From positions 62,001-126,000 of the forward strand of contig NZ_QJRC01000065.1 of NCBI RefSeq assembly GCF_013393325.1: a stretch of 64,000 bases of DNA, in the 5' to 3' direction. The position numbers were made by a program, and so were the translations under genes. The DNA comes from Pseudomonas hunanensis. GTDB taxonomy: Bacteria; Pseudomonadota; Gammaproteobacteria; Pseudomonadales; Pseudomonadaceae. Position 1 is the first letter of the stretch, and every line of letters starts with the position of its first letter. Shown here piece by piece: positions 17,975 through 28,793 of the stretch. Under the pieces are notes generated by a model. It was not told the DNA's origin. It worked only from the letters and a program-made list of their open reading frames with translations, and ran no database searches.

Positions 17975-17982
17975 AACAAAAA
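17975..17982 (+). promoter_or_regulatory. A-rich Hfq/Crc-type motif before glpF
   Basis: AACAAAAA fits the AANAANAA catabolite-activity motif bound by Hfq with Crc on Pseudomonas mRNAs. It sits immediately upstream of the CGAGG ribosome-binding site of glpF. It could simply be an A-rich leader. Confidence 0.4.
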
Positions 17983-17996
17983 AAACGAGGTCATAC

Positions 17997-20398
<2,402 letters not shown>

Positions 20399-20404
20399 CG
20401 CTTG

Positions 20405-20427
20405 TTGGGGCCGCCACGCGGCCCCAA
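20405..20427 (+). terminator. Hairpin after glpK
   Basis: TTGGGGCCGC and GCGGCCCCAA pair around CAC directly behind the glpK stop. The tail is only moderately T-rich, so it may attenuate rather than fully stop reading into glpR. Confidence 0.6.
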
Positions 20428-20499
20428 TCGTCTACTGGCCGTCATCCCCTTCCTACGGCATTATTGCAGAATTTGTCCGGCTGCCCCAAAGGACCGCCC

Positions 20500-21255
20500 A
20501 TGAATCTGCCCCCTCGCCAACAACAAATCCTCGAACTGGTGCGCGATCGCGGTTACGTCAGTATCGAAGAAATGGCGCAGCTGTTCGTCGTGACACCGCA
20601 AACCATTCGCCGTGATATCAACCAGCTGGCCGAGCTCAATCTGCTACGTCGCTACCACGGTGGCGCGGCCTACGACTCGAGCATCGAGAACACTGCCTAC
20701 GCCATGCGTGCCGACCAGATGCGCGACGAAAAGCAGCGCATAGCCGATGCCGTGGCTCGGCAGATTCCCGACCACGCCTCGCTGTTCATCAACATCGGTA
20801 CCACCACCGAATCGATTGCCCGGGCACTGCTCAACCACAACCACCTGAAAGTCATCACCAACAACCTGCATGTGGCTGCAATTCTGGCCGCCAAGGACGA
20901 TTTCGAAGTGCTGGTGGCGGGTGGCACGGTGCGCCGTGATGGTGGCGTGGTTGGCCAGGCCAGCGTCGACTTCATCAACCAGTTCAAGGTCGACTTCGCC
21001 CTGGTGGGCATCAGTGGCATCGACGAAGATGGCAGCCTACTCGATTTCGACTATCAGGAAGTGCGGGTATCCCAGGCGATCATCGCCAATGCCAGGCAAG
21101 TGATCCTTGCCGCCGACTCCAGCAAGTTCGGGCGCAACGCCATGGTGCGCCTGGGTTCGATCAGCCTGGTCGATTGCCTGGTGACCGACCAGGCGCCAAC
21201 CCCCGCCCTCACTCAGTTGCTCAACCAGTACAAGATCCGCCTCGAAGTGGTTTGA
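20500..21255 (+). CDS. glpR: Glycerol-3-phosphate regulon repressor, DeoR family
   Basis: 251 residues. The N-terminal DeoR HTH ([38 protein letters not shown]) is followed by a sugar-phosphate-sensing DeoRC domain with [31 protein letters not shown] and [15 protein letters not shown] start at the ATG at 20500 with AAAGGA upstream; the frame is open 12 codons before it. It is expected to repress glpF-glpK and glpD, whose leaders carry similar palindromes, and to be relieved by glycerol 3-phosphate. Confidence 0.95.
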   Translation: MNLPPRQQQILELVRDRGYVSIEEMAQLFVVTPQTIRRDINQLAELNLLRRYHGGAAYDSSIENTAYAMRADQMRDEKQRIADAVARQIPDHASLFINIGTTTESIARALLNHNHLKVITNNLHVAAILAAKDDFEVLVAGGTVRRDGGVVGQASVDFINQFKVDFALVGISGIDEDGSLLDFDYQEVRVSQAIIANARQVILAADSSKFGRNAMVRLGSISLVDCLVTDQAPTPALTQLLNQYKIRLEVV

Positions 21256-21261
21256 GCCGAA

Positions 21262-21288
21262 GCGGGCTGCCAAGCGGCCCGCAATTTT
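21262..21288 (+). terminator. Terminator after glpR
   Basis: GCGGGC pairs with GCCCGC over a nine-base loop and is followed by AATTTT. Confidence 0.6.
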
Positions 21289-21368
21289 CGTAAATGTTCA
21301 CTTTATTGTCATCTGATCAGTTTTTTCTATAGAGACTGACTGGCGACGGGCTTTCTGTTGCGTTAGTA

Positions 21369-21409
21369 TTTTCGTAAACGAACATAAATGTTCATATTCG
21401 ATGTGAACA
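21369..21409 (+). promoter_or_regulatory. GlpR operator cluster before glpD
   Basis: Three overlapping or adjacent palindromes: TTCGTAAACGAA (21371-21382), GAACATAAATGTTC (21380-21393) and TGTTCA-N9-TGAACA (21389-21409). The TTCG/GAAC half-sites match the known GlpR operator style. They end just upstream of the glpD ribosome-binding site. Confidence 0.7.
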
Positions 21410-21428
21410 GCCTCAGGAGGCCTTGCCC

Positions 21429-22955
21429 GTGTCCCAGCCCGTTTCGTCCCAGCCCCCACTCGCCGACTGCTATGACCTCGCTGTGATCGGTGGTGGTATC
21501 AATGGCGTGGGCATCGCTGCCGACGCCGCTGGGCGCGGCCTCAAGGTGTTCCTCTGCGAAAAGGACGACCTGGCCCAGCACACCTCGTCGGCCAGCAGCA
21601 AGTTGATCCACGGTGGCCTGCGCTACCTGGAACACTACGAGTTTCGCCTGGTGCGCGAAGCACTGGCCGAGCGTGAAGTACTGCTGGCCAAGGCACCGCA
21701 CATCGTCAAGCCGATGCGCTTCGTGTTGCCACATCGCCCGCACCTGCGCCCTGCGTGGATGATTCGTGCTGGCCTGTTCCTGTATGACCACCTGGGCAAG
21801 CGCAAGCGCCTGGGCGCTTCGCGCAGCCTGCGCTTTGGCCCGGGATACCCGCTCAAGCCAGCGATCAGCCGCGGTTTCGAATACGCCGACTGTGCCGTGG
21901 ATGACGCCCGCCTGGTGGTGCTCAATGCCATGGCCGCCCGTGAGCACGGTGCGCACATCCACACGCGCACCCGCTGCCTGCGCGCCGAGCGCGTCGATGG
22001 CCTGTGGCAGGTTGAACTGCAGCACGCCGACGGCAGCCTGCAGACCCTTCGCGCCCGCGCCCTGGTCAACGCCGCCGGCCCATGGGTCGCCAGCTTCATC
22101 AAGGACGACCTCAAGCTCGATGCGCCTTATGGCATTCGCCTGATCCAGGGCAGCCACATCATCGTTCCGCGCCTGTACGAGGGCGAACATGCCTACATCC
22201 TGCAGAACGAAGACCAGCGCATTGTTTTTTGCATCCCCTATCTGGAACGTTTCACCCTGATCGGCACCACCGACCGCGAATACAGTGGCGACCCTGCTCA
22301 AGTGAAAATCACCGAGGGAGAAACGGATTACCTGCTCAAGGTGGTGAACCAGCATTTCAACCATCAGATCAACCGTGCCGATATCCTGCACACTTACTCC
22401 GGCGTTCGCCCGCTGTGCAACGACGAATCGGACAACCCTTCGGCCGTGACCCGCGACTACACCCTTGCGCTGTCCGCAGGCGATGGCCAGGCACCGTTAC
22501 TGTCGGTATTCGGTGGCAAGCTCACCACCTATCGCAAGCTGGCAGAATCGGCAATGGGCGAGCTCAAGCCATTCTTCACCGAGATGCGCGGCAGCTGGAC
22601 GGCTGAAAGCCCGCTACCGGGCGGCGAGAACATGACCGACGCACAGGCGCTGGTCGATGCGTTGCTGGCACGCCATCACTGGTTACCCATGGACATTGCC
22701 AAACGTTGGGCTACCACATACGGCAGCCGCGCATGGCAACTGCTGGACGGTGTTCAAGGGCCGGTGGACCTCGGCCAGGCAATCGGCGGTGGCTTGTTCA
22801 CACGCGAGGTGGATTACCTGCGCAACGAAGAATGGGCGCTGACGGCCGACGATATTCTGTGGCGGCGTACCAAGCTGGGCCTTTTCACCACAGCAGCAGA
22901 GCAGCAAACCTTGAAGCAATACCTGAACGATCGCCAGGGCGTCCAGGCTGCCTGA
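21429..22955 (+). CDS. glpD: Aerobic glycerol-3-phosphate dehydrogenase
   Basis: 508 residues, membrane-associated FAD enzyme that oxidises glycerol 3-phosphate to dihydroxyacetone phosphate and reduces quinone. It has the N-terminal dinucleotide fold YDLAVIGGGINGVGIAADAAGRG and family blocks SSASSKLIHGGLRYLEHYEFRLV and YSGVRPLCNDESDNPSAVTRDY. AGGAGG ends at 21420, so the GTG at 21429 (eight bases on) is preferred over the TTG at 21423. A hairpin follows at 22968. Confidence 0.96.
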   Translation: MSQPVSSQPPLADCYDLAVIGGGINGVGIAADAAGRGLKVFLCEKDDLAQHTSSASSKLIHGGLRYLEHYEFRLVREALAEREVLLAKAPHIVKPMRFVLPHRPHLRPAWMIRAGLFLYDHLGKRKRLGASRSLRFGPGYPLKPAISRGFEYADCAVDDARLVVLNAMAAREHGAHIHTRTRCLRAERVDGLWQVELQHADGSLQTLRARALVNAAGPWVASFIKDDLKLDAPYGIRLIQGSHIIVPRLYEGEHAYILQNEDQRIVFCIPYLERFTLIGTTDREYSGDPAQVKITEGETDYLLKVVNQHFNHQINRADILHTYSGVRPLCNDESDNPSAVTRDYTLALSAGDGQAPLLSVFGGKLTTYRKLAESAMGELKPFFTEMRGSWTAESPLPGGENMTDAQALVDALLARHHWLPMDIAKRWATTYGSRAWQLLDGVQGPVDLGQAIGGGLFTREVDYLRNEEWALTADDILWRRTKLGLFTTAAEQQTLKQYLNDRQGVQAA

Positions 22956-22967
22956 TACCACGTAGTC

Positions 22968-22996
22968 GCAGGGCTTCGCCAAAGGCGCTGCCCTGC
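22968..22996. terminator. Hairpin between glpD and the NEL/LRR gene
   Basis: GCAGGGC pairs with GCCCTGC around a 15-base loop between convergent genes. There is no good T-run, so the call is tentative. Confidence 0.45.
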
Positions 22997-23012
22997 GTCA
23001 GGCCTCTTTGCG

Positions 23013-26000
23013 CTACAGAGGCCAACGTGCATAGGCTTCTACAGTCAAACGCTTGATAAGGGCGCTTTCTTGCGTTTCCAGGAGCCGCTTCAACTCATTG
23101 CACCGGTCCAGGTACGTCTGCTCATCGAGCGCGCCGGTCTCAACTTGTGATTCGTACGTTTCCAACGTTTGGCGATGAGCATCTACCAAGGCTCTGAATC
23201 GCTCAACGTATCTCTCCCGCAGGTAATGCTGCCAGAACTCCTGTTCAGCCAACGATTGCGCCAGTTGCTCGGTGGACTCCAAAGACAGCACTTCAGCCCT
23301 GGCGATATTGATGTCTTCCACGGTCACGAAAGCATCCAGCTCATAGTGCATACGCAGCGGTTGCGCTGGCAACTGCAGAAGCCCGGCCAGCCTGACCCGG
23401 TACGCCAGGTAGGTTTCGATGTCATCGATTCGCTCCAGGTTTCTCGGATGATTCGCGTTCACCTCCCTGAGCCACACCAGTTTGCGTGCGGCGATCCTGT
23501 CCACCTGTTGCAAGCGATACAGCGAACGCCCAAGCCTCATCAAAGCTGCTTCACTCTGCCCCTGGGCGAGGCCCGCCGTCTGTCGATGAACCAGCACACG
23601 CGTTTCCATCTGGCTGAACAGCCACAGCAGCCTGTCCTCACAGGTGGCCCGCCCGCCTGCCTGCTCGAACAACAACTCGCGCAACTCGCTGTTCTGCTCG
23701 CATGCCTCGATGATGCCCCAGGCCCTCGCCCGGTAGTACGCGGGGTATTTCCGATAATCCGGACCGCGTGCGAAATCACGCAAAAAGTTGAAGAAGTCAT
23801 TCGAGCCTACCTCGCTGCGCAGGTTGCTCCACAACGCCTCGCGCTCTGTGCGCAACGGGCCAGTCGCGCCGACGAGCCACTCTGCCTGCTCGGCCTGCAG
23901 ATCCCCATGATGACGGTAGGCAGGGTTGTGTTGAACCGTGTGCCGCGCAGCACTCGAAGGCCCCGGTTGTTCCTCCAGCAATGCCTCACTGGCTTCATCC
24001 AGTGGATTATCGTGCAGCGCCATTTGCTGCAAGCGGGCGCGCAGGCCCACAAGGTCGCGATTGACTTGCCGAATACGGTTGTCACGCAAGTCGGCGATAC
24101 CGCGCCAAGGCAACTGCTCAATGCCTGCGGGCAACTGTTCAATATTTGCCGCTCGCAACCCCAACTGGCGCACGTTCAATAACCGCCTTACCTGCGGAGC
24201 ATTGCCCAACGGGTTGTAATTGAGCTCTATCCTTTCCAGATTGAGCAACGCATTAAGGCGTCGGCTGTCCGCCGGGGTCATCACGATCTGGTTGTTATCC
24301 AGACGCAACAGGCGAAGTTCGGTCAAATGCTCTATACCCGGTGGTACCGATACCAGTCGGTTATTGCGCAGATCAAGCTGCCTCAACTGCGGGAAGCGCC
24401 GTAAAAAGTCAGCGTCGATGCTCTCTAGATCCATGTTACGCAACGCCAAGCGAGTAACATGCCCGAAGCTGATACCCGCAGGCAGCTCAGGCAGGCTACC
24501 CACGCGTTCGCCGTTGATTTCCAGCGCATAACTGCCATCCCCCCGGCGTCTAAGCTTGCGGCGCCAGCAACGCCGGATCGCGTTGCTCACCCGGCTGCGC
24601 CTTAGAAGGTCCAGCATGTTTGCATACCCGGCTCGCCAACCCGCCAGGGCCTCACGCAAGGCACGCCATTGCTGAAACAGCGCTTGGTAGTGTGACCACG
24701 GGTCAACCCGCTCGGTAACCAGGCTGAGCATGTACTGCTGCAGTTGCGCGTCGTCGAGCGTTGGAAAGATCTGCGAAATGCCGCGCCTGGCAGCTTGGCC
24801 ACGGCTTTCTCCCCGGCCACTGAGTGGGTAGCCGAGCCGGCCATCGGCAAACCGCACAGGAGGACGCACACCACCGGAAATAGGCACCTGGCCTATTAGC
24901 CTTGATGCGAGGTCGCGGTGCATACGGGCGTGCCCCGCCAGCCGTTCGACCAGTTGCTGTTCGTTCAGCAGTGGATCGCCGAGGACGACTTTCTGCTCGT
25001 CACTCATGCACAACAGAAGCGCGTGCATCAGGCTGTCGGTAGGTGCGGCTACGGGGCGAGGATCAACCGTCAGGTCATGGATGCGATAGGCCTGCTCTTC
25101 TCGCACGATGCACATCACCTCTGTTGCCGACTCTGCACCTGCTTGTCCCAGCAAAGTGCCCTGTGCCGAGCCCACGCGAAGCTCGACGCGCAACGCTTCT
25201 GGCCAGGGCGCGAGCTCATGGACCAAACCGATGGCCAGCTTTTCAGTATCACCATTGACCGCCTGTCGTTGACGAAAACCGGCGCAGGCGCGATCCAACC
25301 GGCTGTCATGCAGGAACCAGCGGATACGCTCAGCCATGGCCAATGGAACTCGCCCGGTAGAACGCAATCGTTCGAGCACTTGATTGTCGACCTGCTTGCG
25401 TATCTCTTTCGCGCCGCGAACGGTAAGCCCCGGAAATGAACGCCGCATCAATGCGTCTTCCACTTCCTCGGCCTCTTGGGCGGCAGCCACCAGCAACTCC
25501 AATGCATCTGCCTGAATGGCTGGATGCAGGGTGTGCAGCCGATGGCGATCGAATGCATCCCGCAACCGTGCAGGCGCTGGCGCGTGCTCAACATGCAGTT
25601 GACGAAGCTGTGCCTCGTCAAAGCCCGTGCAATCCAGCACGGCGGTCGCCTGTTCCGCTGTCATGTCAAAAAAGTCCGCGGCCAGCCGACGTAGAAGTTG
25701 CAGCTCTCCCGTCCATTCCTGAGGCCGCTCCAGCGCATGGCGCCAGCCGCCGCTGCCGTTGCGTTCGAGTAACGGTCGATATGCCTGCTCGCGCTTCGGG
25801 TGACGGATTACCAAGTCCTTGCCATCCTGCGAGCGCGCCATCTGATAAGTGCCTTCGTGAAACTGCACTTGAGAACGCCCCAGGTGCCCCTCACTTTGCG
25901 CCATGGACAAGCCGGGAGGTTGCTCCACCCGGTATGCCGCCATGTCAGAGGAGCAGAGTTTCAATTGCCCGCCATCGAGCATCACTGGGACCAACGCTCG

Positions 26001-27392
26001 CACCTGCGCCGCCGCGACGCCCACCGCCGCACCCACCGCCAGGTTTTCCGCGACCGCAAACACATGCCCCAAGGCAGCCTCACGGTCTCCGAGCTGCCAA
26101 TCCTGATAGCCTTCGTAGACCTCGTCGGCAATCTGAAGCGCAGCAATCCCCAACATCACCTCGCCCAGTACGGGTACGAACAATCCGGCCAGGCCTAGCA
26201 GAGTCAAGCCGGCATTTTCATAGCCGGCGAGCCGCCGGCGGCGAGCGGCGGCATCTTCGTCTCCGGTAGGCACCGCCAACACCCTGGCATCGTCGAAAAT
26301 CTTGTCAATGCGCTGGGCCCGCAGATGAGCGAACAGCGGTTTGTCCAAAGGAAAATGACGACCGTCGAGTGCCAGTGCGGCTCCTTTCGCGGTCTGGGCC
26401 TGAAGGCGTTCAAGCACGGCGCTGAAAGCCATACGCTCGCGCTCGCCAATGAACCGCATGAAAAACTTGGCAAACCGTGTTTCGCGCAAGCGCAGCCCTA
26501 AATCCTGGTAGAGCGCGGCCCAGGAAGCATGCTGACGAACGGGTCGAGCAGCGTCGCCCGGTATCCAGACGATCAGCCCCGAAGGGGCGCCACCGCCATG
26601 TTCACGGCACTCGACCACCACCACACCCTGGATGCATTTGCCAAGCAAGAACAGTTGCCTGCAGGTAAGCACTGTGGTGTCGGCTGGTACGATCGGCGTG
26701 GGCGCGACAACCCTCAGCATCTGCAGGTAGCTGCGCTCATCGATGTCTGCTTTCAAAAAAGCGATGCGCACCGCCGCATCCAATGCCGTGCGCTGCGCCT
26801 CTTCAAACACAACCTCGACAGCACGCCGAGCATGGCCCGGCGTGCCGCCCGCCTCGTCAGCGGGTAACAGATGCTCTCGCAACAACCCTTGGTAGTGGCC
26901 GCCCAGGTCCAACTTACGGCAGAGCTTGGCGAACGACACGAACGAAATGGGCATCACGGCGCCTGACGCCGACTCCACCTGCCGGCGGACAACCGGCCTG
27001 GCCACGATTTCATCCTCAGCGAAATTGTGCATCGCTGCAGCCAGCAACGGCACCGCGTTCGTGCGCACCGTCCGTACCGAAGGTGGCATAGGGAAACTGC
27101 TCGGATAGAACCTGCGCTCCACAGTGCACAGCTGCGTCGAGCGCACATCGATATGGCGGTTGTGCTCCTTGTGCAAGGCCACTTCGAGGCGCGGAGCGGC
27201 AAATTTGGCCAAGCAAGGAATAGCGCTCAACAACCGATCCAACTGGTCGACACTTTGCTGCTGGCGGCTCAAAGCAAGGTTGAGCTCCTTCAGCGCATCG
27301 GCTGGCGCCTGCTTGAACCAATCGGGCAACTGCCTGGCGATCAGTGCCTCTACCGAGTCGGGTGGCAGGTCGTGCCTGGGGAAATCGCTCAT
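23013..27392 (-). CDS. Giant leucine-rich-repeat protein with C-terminal NEL-type E3 ubiquitin ligase domain
   Basis: 1459 residues. About 1-330 resembles the dermonecrotic-toxin-type (DUF6543) N-terminus of Pseudomonas LRR effectors (IPCLAKFAAPRLEVAL, LLAAAMHNFAEDE). Around 390-475 lie hydrophobic helices (LTLLGLAGLFVPVLGEVMLG, LAVGAAVGVAAA) of the kind used for membrane insertion. Around 965-1130 are leucine-rich repeats (LRQLDLRNNRLVSVPPGIEHL, LRLLRLDNNQI). From about 1160 comes the NEL fold, with the catalytic thiol at Cys1251 in ATCEDRLLWLFSQME, the CxD motif of IpaH/SspH ligases. A GAGAGG ribosome-binding site precedes the ATG. There is no signal peptide and no secretion genes are nearby, so the delivery route is unknown. 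It is flanked by housekeeping loci, suggesting insertion. Biochemical activity is inferred. Confidence 0.85.
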   Translation of the reverse strand: MSDFPRHDLPPDSVEALIARQLPDWFKQAPADALKELNLALSRQQQSVDQLDRLLSAIPCLAKFAAPRLEVALHKEHNRHIDVRSTQLCTVERRFYPSSFPMPPSVRTVRTNAVPLLAAAMHNFAEDEIVARPVVRRQVESASGAVMPISFVSFAKLCRKLDLGGHYQGLLREHLLPADEAGGTPGHARRAVEVVFEEAQRTALDAAVRIAFLKADIDERSYLQMLRVVAPTPIVPADTTVLTCRQLFLLGKCIQGVVVVECREHGGGAPSGLIVWIPGDAARPVRQHASWAALYQDLGLRLRETRFAKFFMRFIGERERMAFSAVLERLQAQTAKGAALALDGRHFPLDKPLFAHLRAQRIDKIFDDARVLAVPTGDEDAAARRRRLAGYENAGLTLLGLAGLFVPVLGEVMLGIAALQIADEVYEGYQDWQLGDREAALGHVFAVAENLAVGAAVGVAAAQVRALVPVMLDGGQLKLCSSDMAAYRVEQPPGLSMAQSEGHLGRSQVQFHEGTYQMARSQDGKDLVIRHPKREQAYRPLLERNGSGGWRHALERPQEWTGELQLLRRLAADFFDMTAEQATAVLDCTGFDEAQLRQLHVEHAPAPARLRDAFDRHRLHTLHPAIQADALELLVAAAQEAEEVEDALMRRSFPGLTVRGAKEIRKQVDNQVLERLRSTGRVPLAMAERIRWFLHDSRLDRACAGFRQRQAVNGDTEKLAIGLVHELAPWPEALRVELRVGSAQGTLLGQAGAESATEVMCIVREEQAYRIHDLTVDPRPVAAPTDSLMHALLLCMSDEQKVVLGDPLLNEQQLVERLAGHARMHRDLASRLIGQVPISGGVRPPVRFADGRLGYPLSGRGESRGQAARRGISQIFPTLDDAQLQQYMLSLVTERVDPWSHYQALFQQWRALREALAGWRAGYANMLDLLRRSRVSNAIRRCWRRKLRRRGDGSYALEINGERVGSLPELPAGISFGHVTRLALRNMDLESIDADFLRRFPQLRQLDLRNNRLVSVPPGIEHLTELRLLRLDNNQIVMTPADSRRLNALLNLERIELNYNPLGNAPQVRRLLNVRQLGLRAANIEQLPAGIEQLPWRGIADLRDNRIRQVNRDLVGLRARLQQMALHDNPLDEASEALLEEQPGPSSAARHTVQHNPAYRHHGDLQAEQAEWLVGATGPLRTEREALWSNLRSEVGSNDFFNFLRDFARGPDYRKYPAYYRARAWGIIEACEQNSELRELLFEQAGGRATCEDRLLWLFSQMETRVLVHRQTAGLAQGQSEAALMRLGRSLYRLQQVDRIAARKLVWLREVNANHPRNLERIDDIETYLAYRVRLAGLLQLPAQPLRMHYELDAFVTVEDINIARAEVLSLESTEQLAQSLAEQEFWQHYLRERYVERFRALVDAHRQTLETYESQVETGALDEQTYLDRCNELKRLLETQESALIKRLTVEAYARWPL

Positions 27393-27487
27393 GGACTGCC
27401 TCTCTATTTTGAGAAGCAGACAAGAAAGCTGAAAGAAGCCGTCATCCGGTGTTAATTAAATAGTACGCAGCTTGCGCCCCGTCGATT

Positions 27488-27505
27488 CGTTCGGATTACC
27501 GAACG
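27488..27505 (+). promoter_or_regulatory. Candidate AauR upstream activator site
   Basis: A perfect palindrome, CGTTCGG-ATTA-CCGAACG, containing TTCGG-N4-CCGAA, lies about 110 bases upstream of the sigma54 promoter. A degenerate copy (TTCGGGGATTCGGA, 27522-27535) follows. The spacing suits an enhancer-type activator such as AauR, encoded downstream. Confidence 0.7.
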
Positions 27506-27612
27506 ACTGCATACCCATTCATTCGGGGATTCGGACGCAAATTCTGTTACATGACCACCGCTAAACTATTGATTGCCAGGTTCTGCGGGACGTTATGATC
27601 GAAATCAGGGCT

Positions 27613-27628
27613 TGGCACGACTCATGCT
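27613..27628 (+). promoter_or_regulatory. Sigma54 promoter of aatJQMP
   Basis: TGGCACG-N4-ATGCT matches the -24/-12 consensus TGGCACG-N4-TTGCW with exact GG-N10-GC spacing. It lies about 100 bases before the aatJ start and is paired with the upstream palindrome and with an AAA+ activator gene at the end of the cluster. Confidence 0.8.
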
Positions 27629-27703
27629 CTACACTTGGTAGCCGAGTGCAAACGCTTCTTTCTGTATTCGTTGAACGAAAGAGTCCGCCAACGGCTCCAT
27701 AAA

Positions 27704-27711
27704 AAAAACAA
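27704..27711 (+). promoter_or_regulatory. A-rich Hfq/Crc-type motif before aatJ
   Basis: AAAAACAA fits AANAANAA and lies just before the GAGGA ribosome-binding site of aatJ, the usual place for Crc-dependent translational repression in pseudomonads. Confidence 0.5.
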
Positions 27712-27730
27712 ACACGTCGAGGAAAATTTG

Positions 27731-28648
27731 ATGCGTATCGTTCGTCAATTGCTGGGCGCCGCCATTGCGGCCGCTGTGATCGCTTCGCCGGCCATGGCCG
27801 AGGAGCTAACCGGCACCCTGAAGAAGATCAAGGATTCGGGCACCATCACCCTGGGCCACCGCGACTCCTCCATCCCGTTTTCCTACCTGGCCGGCAAGCC
27901 CGAGCCCGTGGGTTATTCGCATGACATCCAACTGGCTGTCGTCGATGCCCTGAAGAAGCAACTGGGGACCGACATCAAGGTCAAGTACAACCTGGTCACC
28001 TCCCAGACCCGCATCCCACTGGTGCAGAATGGCACCGTCGACCTCGAGTGCGGCTCCACCACCAACAACGTCGAGCGCCAGCAGCAAGTCGGCTTCTCGG
28101 TCGGTATCTTCGAAGTCGGTACCCGCCTGTTGACCAAGGTCAAGGACGGTCAGCCTGCATACAAAGACTTCCCGGACTTGGCTGGCAAAAACGTGGTGAC
28201 CACCGCCGGCACCACCTCCGAACGCATCCTCAAGGCGATGAACGCCGACAAGCAGATGAAGATGAACGTGATTTCCGCCAAGGACCACGGTGAAGCCTTC
28301 AACATGCTCGAAAGCGGCCGCGCCGTGGCCTTCATGATGGACGACGCCCTGCTCGCCGGCGAAATGGCCAAGGCGCGCAAACCGTCGGACTGGGTCATTA
28401 CCGGCACCCCACAGTCGTATGAAATCTACGGCTGCATGGTGCGCAAGGAAGACGCAGCCTTCAAGAAAGCGGTGGATGACGCCATTGTCGGTTACTTCAA
28501 GTCGGGCGAAGTCAACAAGAGCTACGAGAAGTGGTTCATGCAGCCGATCCCGCCAAAAGGCCTGAACCTGCAGTTCCAGATGAGCGACGAGCTGAAAAAA
28601 CTGATCGCCGAGCCAACCGACAAGGCCGCGGACGAGAAGAAGTCCTGA
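27731..28648 (+). CDS. aatJ: Glutamate/aspartate ABC transporter, periplasmic binding protein
   Basis: 305 residues, GltI-like. A signal peptide is cleaved after about residue 23 (VIASPAMA). A cluster 3 amino-acid-binding fold follows, with GTITLGHRDSSIPFSYL, TRIPLVQNGTVDLECGSTTNN and VVTTAGTTSERIL. It captures acidic amino acids in the periplasm for AatQMP. It is preceded by a sigma54 promoter and a candidate AauR site. The name follows the P. putida aat/aau system, whose gene order is identical here. Confidence 0.93.
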   Translation: MRIVRQLLGAAIAAAVIASPAMAEELTGTLKKIKDSGTITLGHRDSSIPFSYLAGKPEPVGYSHDIQLAVVDALKKQLGTDIKVKYNLVTSQTRIPLVQNGTVDLECGSTTNNVERQQQVGFSVGIFEVGTRLLTKVKDGQPAYKDFPDLAGKNVVTTAGTTSERILKAMNADKQMKMNVISAKDHGEAFNMLESGRAVAFMMDDALLAGEMAKARKPSDWVITGTPQSYEIYGCMVRKEDAAFKKAVDDAIVGYFKSGEVNKSYEKWFMQPIPPKGLNLQFQMSDELKKLIAEPTDKAADEKKS

Positions 28649-28660
28649 TCCTCAGCAATT

Positions 28661-28704
28661 AGTGGCCTGGTGCTCAAGCGCACGAATCAATCCTGCAGGC
28701 CACT
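28661..28704 (+). promoter_or_regulatory. Intercistronic inverted repeat aatJ-aatQ
   Basis: AGTGGCCTG pairs with CAGGCCACT over 26 bases in the gap after aatJ. Such stems commonly stabilise the binding-protein part of the mRNA or attenuate reading into the permease genes. Confidence 0.55.
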
Positions 28705-28793
28705 CATTAGTGTCTAACCTTTCATCCGAGGGCGCGTGCCGCCCTTGGATGCTCGAAGGTGCCCGTGAAACAACCGTCTGAGGGGAAATCCCG

